Below, piece by piece: positions 1-12,000 of a stretch of DNA of 64,000 bases (within the stretch, counting starts at the first letter, position 1; the number at the start of each line of letters is the position of its first letter). Made by a program: the position numbers and the translations under genes. Below the pieces are notes generated by a model. It saw only the letters and a list, made by a program, of their open reading frames with translations. It ran no database searches and was not told where the DNA came from. This DNA is from Chloranthus sessilifolius (Eukaryota; Streptophyta; Magnoliopsida; Chloranthales; Chloranthaceae), in assembly GCA_021018995.1 (NCBI GenBank), contig CM037586.1:4872328-4936327 (forward strand), written 5' to 3'.

Positions 1-233
1 CACGAACACCGCATTCTAAGCCCTTCACGCGTCTAGCCACCATACTAGATCGCAGCTTAGTTCGGTCACCGTCGCATCATGCATCAGGGACTCATGCACA
101 CGTCGCAGGGCCACGTGCCTCTGCGCAGCAGCGTGCTACGGCTAACACAAGGTGCGCGCATACGCTAGCTAAGTGCCCAGTTCCAAGGTCGTCATGCCTT
201 CATGCTGGCGCACAGATTAATGAGGCCGTCACA
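1..233 (-). repeat. LTR (3' LTR in element sense), partial
   Basis: It matches the terminal part of the LTR at 2531-4230 at an offset of about 3989-3997. It ends on the plus strand with ..GGCCGTCACA. The remaining 1.4-1.5 kb of this LTR lies left of the window. Confidence 0.8.
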
Positions 234-241
234 TCCTCCCC
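234..241 (-). other. Polypurine tract of the LARD-like element
   Basis: Read on the minus strand, GGGGAGGA directly precedes the LTR start TGTGACGG. This is the expected place and composition for the plus-strand primer of an LTR retrotransposon. Confidence 0.7.
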
Positions 242-1882
242 GACTCAATAAGGTCAACGTCCTCGTTGACGCAGTATCTCAAGGAAATGGACCATGCCAC
301 ATCCACCAATCTGGTTGTGTCAACGTCTTTATTGACAGTAAGACTCGCATCAGTTCCTCAACCTATGTCTTCACCCCATGCGAAGCCTATCCAGAGTCAC
401 TTTTCTCGTAGTGTACTCCTGTGCTACACTTAGCGTCCCACGCTAAATCAGCCTATCTTAGCTCGTGTGTGGCCCTCGTCACCAACACACATAGTATTTG
501 GACCCTCTGGCCCATGTACTCTACTGAGTCTCACATCGCATTCTCTTGCAGACGTGTTCCACCAATATCTAGCCCCGAGGTTTCTCACCTCCTCGCTGGA
601 TCAATTTGGTCATATCCACGTGGTTCCGCACCACGCTATTCGTCACTATGCCAAACACTGAGCATTAGTGATTACAGCTCACTCTAGTACCTCGACACCA
701 CGTGTCTTCACCCAAGAGTTCGCTTAGAAAATTTTGAATTTGAAGCATTTTCGTGCTTCGGTCTATGCAATAGGGGTGTGATTTTGGTCACATTTTTCTC
801 CCCCACTCGATGCGTTGACGTCCTCGTCAGCATCCGAACTCCTATGTCAGTACCTAAACACATAATCTGGTTTTCACCGAAGCACACTTGGATCTGAATC
901 GCAGTTAGTGCACTTCACTGCATGGATTCACAATTCTGTGCTAGTACTTCAACCATGTTCAGTGTCTTCACCCCACATAGTGCTCTAGCCTACTTGGTCC
1001 GGTCAGTATTTCACCCAGGTATCTTTATATACCAGTTCCTCATACCACCGGAAGCAAGACAATCGTTAGCAACCAAGCTTCCGCAACTCATTGCCCCTCG
1101 TAGCTCTCTAGGTTTTCAACAGTCCATCTTCACCCAGGAGTCTACCTTTCATTCGCACTGCCGTCTAGCACCTCAACACATCTGTGTCTTCGCCCAAGAG
1201 TTCGACCTGCGTGTGATTCATAGAGCTCCAGTACCTCGATGTATGTTTCCAACCACGAGACTGCCACCCAAGCAAATTTTGCAGCTCTAGTGCCTCGATA
1301 TAGGCTTATCTCCTTCGATCATAGCAACCGATGGAACCCAGCTTTGTTGGACCTATAGACTTGATCACCACACAAGCCCTCAACGATCCTGCAGCGCTCT
1401 AGTACCTCAACACCTCTGTGTTTTCACCCAAGAGCCTGCCATGAGCACCTTGCTAAATCAATGAAGCTCACTGCTTCTCACACTATAGTACCTCGACCTC
1501 TGTCTTCACCCAATAGTGTGACTCGAGTCACCTCTAGCAACCCGTCTTACGGTCCTTCGCGTAGACCAAATATTTTAACGATCACCTGGGACTCACTTCC
1601 TCTGAAGATACCCATCTGGTTTATCCATTGGCTTTCCTCCGAAGCCACGCTGGATCTTAGTCCAGCCATCCGTCACTCGCGGACATTGTGCCTTATCGTC
1701 ACACAAGGCAACGAGCTTCAACCCTACTCGTTCATCAGTTCTCGCGATAGCTCGCTTAACTGTATCATCGATCCTGGGCCCTCGCAACATATTGATCTTT
1801 ACATTGCCGCATACCAGCGGTCCAGACCCTCATGTCATATGCCAGTGACCGATTTCAAAATCTCAGCTTCTCAAGTGAGATT

Positions 1883-2450
1883 GGAGCATCCAACCTGCTC
1901 CTTGCCCTTCATGGCAATGGTGCTCTCAGCACCAACGTGACCCAACATCTCATGTTGGAGATCACTAGCGTTCATCCGCCTCGGACCGACTCGCTACTTC
2001 AACGTGTGGCACCCGCAGCCAACAAGTTGTTAAATGTGAATGGAGCATCCTACTTGCTCCTTGCCATCCATGGCAACAGTGCTCTTAGCACCAACGTGAT
2101 CCAACGTCTCATGTTGGAGATCACTAGCGTTCATCCATCTCGGATCGACCCGCTACTTCAACGTGTGGCACCCGCAGCCAACAAGTTGTTAAATGTGAAT
2201 GGAGCATCCTACTTGCTCCTTGCCATCCATGGCAACAATGCTCTTAGCACCAACATGATCCAACGTCTCATGTTGGAGATCACTAGCGTTCATCCATCTC
2301 GGACCGACCCGCTACCGTAATGTATAGCCCTCATAGGCAACAACCATCACGAAATTAGAACGGAGCATCCTACTTGCTCCTTGCCATCCATGGCAACAGT
2401 GCTCTTAGCACCAACATGATCCAACTCTACTGCACCCTAGTAACTCTGGT
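1883..2450. repeat. 159-bp tandem repeat, about 3.5 copies
   Basis: Units start at the shared GGAGCATCC at 1883, 2042, 2201 and 2362, giving periods of 159, 159 and 161. Each unit holds a CTTGCCATCCATGGCAA-like palindromic phrase and a CATGTTGGAGATCACTAGCG block. Copies 2 and 3 are nearly identical, and the first and last are more diverged. The last copy is interrupted and joins the primer-site side of the element. Confidence 0.9.
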
Positions 2451-2516
2451 TGTCACAAAATCAGAGCGCACCTCATCGCTCTAGCTTGCAAAAGCAGTCC
2501 CAATCGGAACGACCTG

Positions 2517-2528
2517 GCTATGATACCA
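2517..2528 (-). other. Primer binding site, initiator tRNA-Met type
   Basis: On the minus strand the sequence TGGTATCATAGC lies two bases beyond the LTR end. It is one base away from the usual plant tRNA-Met primer site TGGTATCAGAGC. Confidence 0.75.
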
Positions 2529-2530
2529 AC

Positions 2531-4230
2531 TGTCACGGGGTAACTTTTTTTCGACACCCGTGCGGCGCCTCGCTGCCGCATAACCTAACATTGGTTATCA
2601 CGCCCGTGCCACATCTCGCTGCCGCGCACAACGAGACCTCATATCCAACCATCACTCTGATACCACCCGCCTAGAGGACGGGAACTCCCGCATTGTGGTT
2701 GCCTTCACTCGAGGCGAACCCACTCAATGCATTGTGTCTACTCGCGACACACATGCCAGCACCTCAGTGCCCCTTGGCTTGTCCAGCTTCACCCTGTGCA
2801 GTGCACTAGTTCCTCGCTTTAGACAAAGGCATGCCTCTCTTCATGCCATCCAAGCCAACCAACGTGTGTGGTCCATGCGACCAACACACAAGGAGTAGCA
2901 TGCAGCTCTTCATGCTCTCCAAACCAAGCATCGTGTGTGGTATGCACGACCAGCACACTTCTGCTCCAGGCCCTCAGCTAGGGTGCGCTACTGCGTCCCA
3001 CATAGCCCTTGAGAGCCCCAGTGAGGCCACCGACCCATGTGCACCGCGACGCCGGCACGGGGCCACATGGTAGCCTCACCCCAGGTGACACATGGCATCG
3101 CCATTGCCGCATTCTTTGCGGCGATGTTCTAGCCCACTCCTAACCTAGAAAGCACATCGCTGCTCGTCATAGCATAGGCCCCATGTGTGGGAGAATAGCT
3201 CCACAGCTCCTTCCCCTATATATGGTCTAAAGACCAACTTAGGCAAAATAGCGTAAAACCCTCAAACCTATTGATTTGTCATACCCCGATGGCACACGAT
3301 CTCCTGCCCCTGGGACACACCTGCAAAGGTGGTGTCTTGCCATTAAACATGGCACACGATCCTCGACCGGCACCCGGCCCATCCTCCAAGCCCACATGGC
3401 TTGCTAGGTCACGCATCAGCGTCTCTCACGACCGTGTCGCGTCCGCATCGCGACTACGTCACGAGGCCCTCATGGCCTCATGTCCAGCATAGCACTGCAT
3501 CGCGACCATGTCGCGTCCGTGTCGCGACCATGTCGCAAGGCCCTCATGGCCTCATGTCGTGTGCCCTCATGGCACCACATGGCGTACCCTCATGGCACCG
3601 CATCACGTCTAAGTCGTGACTGTGTCTCGCGTTAACTCGACACCATATCGGGTCCGTCATTGCACCCAGATGCCGCGTGCCCTCTTAGCACCGCATCGCG
3701 TGTACTCTTGGCACCGTAACGCCGCTCTAGATGTCGCGTGTCCTCTTGACACCACATCGTGTGCCACCATGGCACCGCCTCATGTGCCTTAGCACTTGGA
3801 CGTCGCGTGCCCTCTTGGCACCACGTCGCGTGCCCCAACGCGGAGCACCGCACTACGTGCCTAATGGCACCAAGACGTCGCGTGCCCTCTTGGCACCACG
3901 TCGCGTGCTCATTCGCGGAGCACCGCATCACGTGCCTTATGGCACTAGGACGTCGCGTGCCCTCTTGGCACCACGTCGCGTGCTCATACACGGAGCACCG
4001 CATTCTAAGCCCTTCACGCGTCTAGCCACCATACTAGATCGCAGCTTAGTTCGGGTCACCGTCGCATCATGCATCAGGGACTCATGCACACGTCGTAGGG
4101 CCACGTACCTCTGCGCCCACGCGTGCTACACGGCTAGCTTACAAGGTCTGCTTGCCTTCTGCTAGCTAAGTGCCCAGTTCCAAGGTCGTCATGCCTTAAT
4201 GCTGGCGCACTGATTAATGAGGCCGTCACA
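2531..4230 (-). repeat. LTR (5' LTR in element sense), complete, 1.7 kb
   Basis: It runs from TGTCACGGGG to ..GGCCGTCACA, the TG..CA form of an LTR. A possible TATA region lies near 3221-3228. The sequence at 3480-4000 is rich in repeated GTCGCGTGCCCTCTTGGCACC-like phrases. The base after the LTR (4231) is the start of an unrelated L1 fragment. Confidence 0.75.
3799..4023. repeat. 75-bp tandem repeat inside the LTR
   Basis: The phrase GACGTCGCGTGCCCTCTTGG starts at 3799, 3874 and 3949, and CGGAGCACCG starts at 3841, 3916 and 3991, so the period is exactly 75 bp. The third unit passes into the LTR end sequence shared with the window start. Confidence 0.9.
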
Positions 4231-4754
4231 AGACGCCCCCTGCTTCGGTACGCTGCTGCTTCTCTGTGGAAGGAGCCCATCCCTCCCATGATTCGGTTCT
4301 TTGCGTGGACATTATTTTGCGAGAAAATCCTTACTTATGACCAGCTCAGGAGCGAGGAATGGTTGGCCTGAACTGCTGCGTCACGTGTCACATGGCTGAG
4401 GAGAATGCCTCTCATCTATTTTTGCACAGTGAGGTGGCTAGGGGGTTGTGGTCCATTGTACGTAAATCCTTTAGCATGTCTTGGGTTACTCCTTCCATCC
4501 CCTGTTGCCAATGGTTGCTATGGAACTCGGCTGATGTCGACGATCACTGCAAGGGTTTTTGGAAGGCTGCGTTCTTCGCGGTGCTGTGGTCTATATGGGG
4601 GGAGAGGAACCTGCGAATTTTCGAGCATCGGAGTAGGCCCGTGGGGATGATTATAAAAGCCGTTAGAGACTTTGTATGGCTATGGGTGGCACGAGGGGGG
4701 GGGATTCTGCTGAGCAAATGTTATGGGACCCTGGTTGACCCGTCTGCTTCCTAG
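4231..4754 (+). pseudogene. L1 ORF2 C-terminus (zf-RVT domain)
   Basis: The open frame from 4359 encodes 131 residues. It reads CCVTCHMAEENASHLFLHS near the start, with the C-x2-C and H-x-F-x-H spacing of the zf-RVT zinc-binding domain. A conserved tryptophan-rich stretch (LWSIWGERN) follows before the stop at 4752-4754. In the preceding 130 bases the typical upstream phrase IPPMIRFFAWTLFCEKILT can be read in another frame, so the fragment is frameshifted relative to the parent ORF2. It is a dead fragment with no catalytic RT domain. Confidence 0.8.
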
Positions 4755-4919
4755 GGGCTGGGGGTTGTGTTCAGGGTTGGGTTCTCTTTTCCCTTTTGGG
4801 ACTGTTTTTTTTTTTTTTGTCTTCTCCTTTGTTCTCTCTGTTTTTTGGTCATGTCCTTGTATTGTTCCTCAGCATCTTGCTGTTTTCAATATATATCTTT
4901 TACCGATCAAAAAAAAAAA
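4231..4919 (+). mobile_element. L1-type LINE, 3' end fragment with poly(A)
   Basis: The fragment has the C-terminal zf-RVT zinc-binding part of a plant L1 ORF2, about 150 bp of 3' untranslated sequence, and an A-tract at 4909-4919. It is 5'-truncated exactly where the LARD-like LTR begins, so either the LTR element inserted into it or the two abut. The target duplication is not recoverable because the 5' side is missing. Confidence 0.8.
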
Positions 4920-4920
4920 G

Positions 4921-5483
4921 TGACAATAGCAGCCCCCTTATATTTTAAAGGATTTTATTTCTCATGAAGGTTGGAGATGATGGTTGAGGGATTGTAGGAA
5001 CGTCTGCCTTTTAGTGACCGTGACAAAATATATTTCGTCACATTGTTCTATTATTAGTATATATATACTCCGTGTACACTATCCCACATATATCAGGATA
5101 GAGGAAACAAGTGAACCAACTACAACTTAAGTGAACTAACACATACAGAGAAACAAGTGAACCAACTTAAGTGAACTAACACAACGGCTCTATTATTAGT
5201 ATATATATACTCCGTGTACACTATCCCACATATCTCAGGATAGAGGAAACAAGTGAACCAACTACAACTCAAGTGAACTAACACACACAGAGAAACAAGC
5301 GAACCAACTTAAGTGAACTAACACAACGGCTCTATTATTAGTATATACATACTCTGTGTACACTATCCCACATATATCAGGATAGAGGAAACAAGTGAAC
5401 CAACTAGAACTTAAGTGAGCTAACACACACAGACACTATAAGTAGCTAGTTACACATCAACGTTAATAACACTTATCGTAACA
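4921..5483 (-). repeat. Copia LTR (3' LTR in element sense); outer edge approximate
   Basis: The inner edge is clear. On the minus strand, purine tract GAGGGGGAG is followed by TGTTACGATAAGTG at 5483. The outer edge cannot be fixed because the partner LTR is absent. It is placed near the end of the L1 poly(A). Most of this LTR is a 142-bp tandem repeat. Confidence 0.6.
5047..5440. repeat. 142-bp tandem repeat inside the Copia LTR, about 2.8 copies
   Basis: TCTATTATTAGTATATA starts at 5047, 5189 and 5331 (period 142). Each unit contains a TATATATA-type box and GTGTACACTATCCCACATAT. A shorter inner repeat of AACAAGTGAACCAACT occurs twice per unit. The repeat multiplies a TATA-like promoter motif. 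Confidence 0.9.
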
Positions 5484-6948
5484 CTCCCCCTCAAGTTGGC
5501 ACATAGATATCAATCATGCCCAACTTAGTGGTAATATCTTTCGATCTAACTCTTCCAACGACCTTTGTTAGGATGTCAGTTAACTGATTTTCTGAGGCTA
5601 CATAAGGTATACAAAACTCTTCTGGCAACTTTTTCTCTCATAAAGTGGCAATCCAGTTCCTCTCATGAAATATCAGATTCTCAGCAATGTGTTGAGCAAC
5701 TTCATTGTTCCCACATAAGTGTTGAGCAGCTTCATTGTTCCCATATAAATTTATAGGAAGCCGAACCTGTACTGAGGCAACTTAGAATAACCTTTAACCA
5801 CATTCCCTCTCTAGCAACTTGGGACATAAGTCTATACTTGGCTTCAATGCTAGCGTTAGGCACAACATGTTGCTTCTTGCTCTTTCAGGTGACTAGATTT
5901 CTCTAAGAAGCGTAACATAGCCAGTAGTAGATCTTTTGTCACTGATTGACCCAACCCAATCAGCATCAGTGAACACCTCCACACCAAGGTGTCCATGATT
6001 ACCATACAACAACCCTCTCCCTGGGCTAGATTTAGGTACCTCAGAATTCTGTAAACGTCATCCAAATGCGGAGTACGAGGTGCATGCATATGTTGACTGA
6101 CGAGTGACGACACTAACAACATATGCAATATCTGACTGCGTCATGTGAGGTATATGAGTTTACCCACCAGGCTTTAGTACCAAAGTGACAAAATATGGGT
6201 ACGGGTTTAATTCGGAAAGAATGGCCAAATACAGGAGAAAATGGGAAAAAATTGAAAGATAAAAAACTGTAAAATATGAAACCGAAAAAAGGAAAAATAG
6301 GAGAAAATTGGGGAATAACAAGATAATATTAGAAAAAAATTTAAAAATTTTAAAACAGTTTTTTAAAGTACTGTAAAATACAGAGAAAAAACGTTTAATA
6401 TGTGAAAAAATGCATTTAATACGTGAATGACACTTATTATACGGAAATATATGTTCTATTAAAAAATATGGGTCCTATCCGTGTTCAGTATGTTGTGGGA
6501 AAAAAACACATATTATACGCATATTTTTTTTTTAAATGGAGTATTTTGTTACATTGTTTAGTACTCAATGACATCTTTGAGGAGCTCCCCGTCTTCAGAG
6601 TTCGTTCTATGATTATGGTTCATAGGGGGTGTCTATAGGTTACACCCCAACATCCCTGCCTGTGTGAGGACATCTAACTCGTACTTTCTCTGGGATAAAA
6701 CAATCCCACGTTTTGACCTAGAGACTTCAATTCCAAGAAAGTATCGGAGGGGTCCAAGGTCCTTGATATCCAAGACTTGACTGAGATAATTCTTCAACTT
6801 TAAAATTTCTTCGCTATCATCCCCTGCAACTATAATGTCAATATGTCATCCACACAAATTGTGAGGGTTGTCATACGCAGTCCCTCAAACAAAGTGTCGT
6901 CATAGTGATTCCTCTGGTATCCAAAGTGTATGACCGCATCAGTGAGGT
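5484..6948 (-). pseudogene. Copia pol remnant: reverse transcriptase (part) and RNase H
   Basis: On the minus strand, 5856-6128 keeps the Copia phrase VSQHMHAPRTPHLDDVYRIL, which lies between RT and RNase H. The stretch near 6800-6850 matches the RT catalytic neighbourhood. Continuity is broken by the hAT MITE at 6181-6556. A fossil, not a working gene. Confidence 0.75.
6181..6556. mobile_element. hAT-type MITE, 376 bp, with perfect 8-bp target duplication
   Basis: TTTAGTAC flanks the element at 6173-6180 and 6557-6564. The terminal inverted repeats are CAAAGTGACAAAATA and, on the other strand, CAATGTAACAAAATAC. An 8-bp duplication points to hAT. The interior is AT-rich and non-coding. It sits inside the Copia coding region, so it is younger than the Copia. 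Confidence 0.85.
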
Positions 6949-6953
6949 AGGAA
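6949..6953. other. Target site duplication (AGGAA), left
   Basis: AGGAA here and again at 13377-13381 flanks the chromovirus at 6954-13376. The target is the Copia RT region. Confidence 0.85.
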
Positions 6954-7930
6954 TGATGGGGACATCAGATCCAAGTAGCCACTAGTGACGTATCGAAGGC
7001 GAAAGAAGAACATTAAAGTGATCAGGAAGAAAACAACTAAAATTTGAAGGACTGAAGAAGCACTCAATCAATCGATCGACTCCAGCCTTTGATTGATTGA
7101 TGGTGGACAGTGGACACATATTCTGAAGCGCTTTTATGTTTCTTAGTCGATCGATCGATCCAGAATTTTTGATTGATCGATATTAGTCCATGGCTTCGTG
7201 CACCCAGTCGATCGATCGACTTCGGAATCGATCGATCGACCGATTGCACGAATTTTGACGGGATTTTGTTTATTTTGGTCAAAATTTCCTTTTATTGTTT
7301 TATTTGTTGTAGGACTCTTCTAATTTCGTATTAGGGTTTGGTTAGCCTATTTAAACAGCTGTAAAAACAACTTCAATTAATTATTGGTGAATGAAAATTG
7401 CTGTTGCAAACTTTGAGAGTTTTAATTTTCGTGAGGGTGTGATTCTCTCAAAACGGAGAGCGATTCTTCGTCCCGCGTGCTATTTGGTGTGAGGCCAACT
7501 CTTTCTCCTCTTCTATCTTCTTATAATCTATGAGTTGCGTAAGTAGCGTAACCCTAGCTTATCTATTTCCCTATTAAATCCAGATTTAGCTTATTTATTT
7601 CATCAAAAGTCCAAAATCAACCTATCCCTTCATTGCTGAATCATTGTTAGCCTTTTATTTTCGCTCGGTATCGAAAGAACTAGCTTACGAGTTCATTCAA
7701 CGCCCTAAAACTGTCGGAGATCTAGCCGTTCGCTAAGAACCCTAGTCTTCTAGATTCGATAGGGAACGTATGCGAAAAGTAACACTGTTTTGGGTCGTAA
7801 TTAAATTATTGAATCGAATCTCTTGAATATTTTTGTGATAATTTGCTAAGGAAGATTGATATTTGAATTGTTTAAATTAATTTTAGTTTTAATCTCAGCT
7901 CTAGCATTGCATGTGTTAGTTTCTGCATCA
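6954..7930 (+). repeat. Chromovirus 1, 5' LTR
   Basis: It begins TGATGGGGACAT and ends ..GCATCA. A cluster of TCGATCGATCGA-type palindromes lies at about 7068-7250, and a likely promoter and leader region at about 7330-7560. Confidence 0.85.
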
Positions 7931-7934
7931 GATT

Positions 7935-7945
7935 TGGTATTAGAG
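7935..7945 (+). other. Primer binding site, tRNA-Met type
   Basis: TGGTATTAGAG lies four bases after the 5' LTR, one base from the usual TGGTATCAGAG. Confidence 0.75.
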
Positions 7946-8082
7946 AATTTGTTCAGTTTAGGGTTGTTGGTGTTCATATAGGTTTTAGGATTTATTTCTT
8001 TTTATTGTTTTGTCTTGCATCATTTTAGATTTGTTTTTCATCATTTCATATTTGTCTTGCATCATCTAGTTTTGTCTGGCAT

Positions 8083-8760
8083 AGTCATGGATCCCAAAGA
8101 GATAAAAGCCTTAATTACAGATCTTACGTCTAAGTTGACCGTGAGTCAAACCGCCCCTCAAGCCCAGATGGCTAAACACCACGATCAATTGCAATAACAG
8201 TTGTGTCGTAGGCAAGCCCAGGATCTTTGTCCCATTTCTACTTGAGAAATGAAGATCCAATTGAACGAGAAATATGTTCCTCTATCCTCTGACGAACGTA
8301 TTCTCATCAGTGGCAATCATTGCGCCAAGGAAATTCATCGGTCACAAATTACATCGATAAATTTGAAGATTTGATGACTCATGCCAATGTGGATGAGTCG
8401 GAAAGAGTTATCCTATCCCGATTTCAAATGGGCCTTCACCCAAAACTACATAGGGAAATCATTCCATACCCTGTTACCGATCTAGAAGAATGTTTTTCTA
8501 GAGTCGAGGAGTTAGAGCGATATACCCCCCAAACCAAGCGTTTCGACACTAGTGGGTCTAGTTATAGGTCTAACTTTCTTGAGTCAAAGCCCAACACTAA
8601 TACCTCGTCTGCTAGGTCCAACCTTGTTGCCACACCTGTAACTAGAGTCGATAAGGTTAATGCCTAAGGCTTGAAGGCCCCAAGAGTGGTGGTTAAAATA
8701 AGTGTTATAAGTGTCACGTCATTGGACATTTTGCAGCTCAATGTCCTTCTCGAAACTTTT
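8083..8760 (+). pseudogene. Chromovirus 1 gag remnant
   Basis: The stretch 8320-8667 encodes a Gypsy gag phrase (QGNSSVTNYIDKFEDLMTHA). A CCHC zinc-knuckle coding stretch follows at about 8700-8755. Fossil of a capsid/nucleocapsid gene. Confidence 0.7.
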
Positions 8761-9009
8761 TTATAGTCAAGGACACAAAAAATGAGCACGATTAGGGTAC
8801 AATTGAAGTTTACGAGCTTGAGTCGTTCCTTAGTGATGAGGAAGATTGTGTAGGGGAACAAACAGTGACTTGTCTTAGGGAGATCTCCTACCCTGTTGAG
8901 GAGGATAATACCTTGTGGGCTCTTGTGGTTGGATGTGCTCTAGCCCAGTCGAAGGAGAGTGATGATTGGCGACAGGATAACATCTTCTATACCGTAGCCA
9001 AGTGTGGTG

Positions 9010-12000
9010 AGAAAGCCTGTTGAGTCATCATTAACAGTGGAAGTTGTACCAATGTGGTTTCCGAGAATACAGTTTCTCGCTTAGGGCTTACGCCCGTAGC
9101 TCACCCACGACCCCTATAAAATTGCTTGGGTCGATTCATCATCTATCCCTGTTTCACGAAGGTGTCAGGTTCTTATGCAGTTCGACTCGTATAAGGACAC
9201 CTTGTGGTGCGATGTTATGCCTATGGATGTGGGGTATATCATCCTAGCGAGGCCGTGATTTGTGACATGGACGTTAAACTGTTTGGGAGATCGAATGTGT
9301 GCTCATTCACTCATAACAGAAATAAAATCAAGATCAATCCTTTACCTCCTAAAGCATCCACAGTGAAATCAACTAAGTCCAGTGATAAAGGCCTGGTAGA
9401 GAGAGAGAAGACATCTAAGGCCATTCACGTCGTCATCCCTCTAGAGTTTGAACAAGGCACTAAGACAGAGGACATTGTCTATGTCCTTGTCACAATTGAA
9501 AAATCCAAAGAGTCAGGCGTTGCCCAGAAATGTTGAACCAATAATGAGTGAGTTTCGAGATTTCTTTCCTAAAAACCTTCCAGATGAGTTACCATCTCTA
9601 CGAGACATCCAACACGTCATTGATTTGGTCCTCAAATCTACTTTACCGAACTTGCCCCACTATCGCATGAATCCATTCGAACACTCAGAGTCAAAGAGGC
9701 AAGTTGATGAACGTCTCCAAAAGGGTTCATAAAAGAAAGTATGAGTCCATGTGTCGTGCCCACGCTACTCACACCCAAGAAAGATGGAATTTGGAGGATG
9801 TGTGTTGATAGCCGCGCTATTAATAAAATCACGGTCAAGTATCAGTTCCCTATACCGAGACTGGACGATATGTTGGACATGATGTTCGGTGCCACGATAT
9901 TTTCGAAGATCGATTTGAAGAGTGGGTTCCATCAAATCTGAGTTCATCCCGGGACGAGTGGAAAACTACCTTCAAAACCAAAGATGGTTTATACGAGTGG
10001 TTTGTCATGCCTTTCGGGCTCTCAAATGCCCCGAGTACTTTTATGCATATCATGATGTAGGTGTTGAGGCCTTTGATAGTCAAATTTCTTGTGGTCTATT
10101 TCGACAATATCCTTATTTATAGCCACAACAAGGAACAACATCTGAGCCACTTAAGGCAAGTTTGTATGACTCTCAGAGGAGAGAAGTTGTACGCGAACCT
10201 GAAGAAGTGCACTTTCATGTCACATAACGTTGTCTTCTTAGGGTTTGTTCTTTACCTCTGAAGGAATGAATGCGGACCTGAAAAAGGTCAAAGCTATCGT
10301 GGAATGGCTTGAACCTCGGAACATTCAAGAAGTCCGTAGCTTCCATGGGTTAGCCACTTTTTACAGGCGGATCTTTCATAACTTCAGTACAGTAACTTCC
10401 CCAATCACCGATTGCATCACAAAAGGGGAGTTTCAATGGACACCTACTGCGGCTATAGCTTTTAAGGAGATTAGAATGATTGAAGCTCCTGTCATGCGCC
10501 TTTCGAACTTTTCTAAGGTCTTTGAGGTAGCGTGTGACGTGTCCGGCGTAGGTATTGGCGGAGTGCTGATCCCAGAGGGCCATTCGATAGCTTACTTCAG
10601 TGTGAAAAGCTAAATGAGGCCAGACAGAAGTACTCTACCTACGACAAAAAATTCTATGCGATATTACAATCTCGTAAATATTAGAAACACTATTTGCTAT
10701 CACATGAATTTGTCTTGTTCTCAGATCACGAAGCCCTTCAATTTTTGAGTTCCCAAAAAGAAGCTAAACCTGTGACATGTGAAATGGGTTGAGCAACTTC
10801 AAGGGTTCACCTTTGTGCTGAAACATCGGGCTGGTGTAGAGAATTGGGCTGCTGACGCGCTTAGCTGTGGAGTGGCAACGTTGCACTCATTGAGTGTTGA
10901 GGTGACTGGATTCAACCGCCTTGTAGAAGATTATCGTGTTCAGATTTTGGAGCATAGTACACCTCCCTTCTGAGTGATCAACCTGTATGAGAAAATAAGT
11001 ACACCCTACAGGAAGGGTACTTGTTTCTAAAACACCGATTGTATTTCCTGCACTTATTTACGAGATTTCTTATTTGAGAATTACACGCCGGAGGGGTTGC
11101 TGGCTACTTTGGTCGCAACAAAACCGTTGCTTTATTTGAGGACCGATTTTATTGGCCCAATCTCACCCGAGATGTAGCCAAAATCATTAGCCAGTGTCGT
11201 GTTTGCCTACTGGCTAAGTAAAAGAGGCAAAACATTGGATTATACACACTTCTACAGGTGCCACACATCATGTGGCAAGACCTGTCTATGGATTTCGTGT
11301 TAGGCCTTCCCAAAACCCTCCGAAAGCACGACTCGGTGTTTGTCGTTGTGGACCATTTCTCAAAAATGGCCCACTTCATCGCGTGTTCGAAGACCTCTGA
11401 TGCAAGTATATTCTTTAATGAGGTTGTTCGTTTACACGGTTTGCCTAAGACTATAGTGTCTGATTGCGATGTCAAATTTGTCAGCTACTTTTGGAAGACA
11501 CTGTGGCACAAAATGGGGACTCGGTTTCAGTTTTCATCTGCATATCACCCCCAAATTGATGGGCAAACCGAGGTTGTCAATAGGAGTCTAGGGAACTTGT
11601 TACGGTGTTTAGTAAGTGAGCACATTAGGAGTTGGGAGCAGAGTTTGTATACAACAATTCGGTTAATAGAACCACCGGTATGAGTCCATTCCAAATCATG
11701 CATGGGTATAAGCCTAGGACACCCATAAACCTCATCCCTATGTCTGTTCATCAAAGGCCCTCTGAGTCTGCATCCACTTTTGCACATCGCATTCATGATT
11801 TGCATGCTGAGATTAAAAGAAGAATTAATGTGAACAATGAAAAATACAAGGTTTCTGTAGATTCACATAGAAGATTCAAAGAGTTTCAGGAGGATGATTT
11901 AGTGATGGTTTGGAATAGATCTGAACGATTCCCTCAAGGAATTGCAAAGAAGTTACAAGCTCATAGTGCTGGACCCTATAGGATTTTGAAGCGTGCCAAT

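Larger units (their letters stand above)
234..2516 (-). other. Internal non-coding region of the LARD-like element
   Basis: No retroviral domain can be read in any frame. From about 680 to 1530 a degenerate phrase recurs at irregular spacing, near 682, 940, 1165, 1225, 1393 and 1486. It combines CTAGTACCTCRACAC with TGTCTTCACCCAAGAGT. From 1883 a 159-bp tandem repeat follows. Open frames here are by-products of repeats without stops. The base composition is markedly richer in GC than the DNA to the right of 4920. Confidence 0.6.
1..4230 (-). mobile_element. Non-autonomous large-LTR retrotransposon (LARD-like), cut by window start
   Basis: Positions 1-233 and 3990-4230 are direct repeats, the shared last 230 or so bases of two LTRs. 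On the minus strand both begin TGTGACGGCC and the complete copy ends CCCCGTGACA. A purine tract next to the left copy and a tRNA-Met-like primer site next to the right copy fix the orientation as minus. The internal part is only about 2.3 kb and shows no gag, protease, reverse transcriptase or integrase on either strand, so the element must have depended on an autonomous partner. The LTR pieces differ by roughly a tenth by eye, so this is an old copy. The outer part of the left LTR and the left target duplication are outside the window. Ty3/Gypsy affinity is likely but unproved. Confidence 0.75.

Noticed and set aside
1832-2320. 162-codon open frame in the LARD-like interior
   Set aside because: It is the 159-bp tandem repeat translated three times. 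The period is a multiple of three, so the frame stays open by chance.
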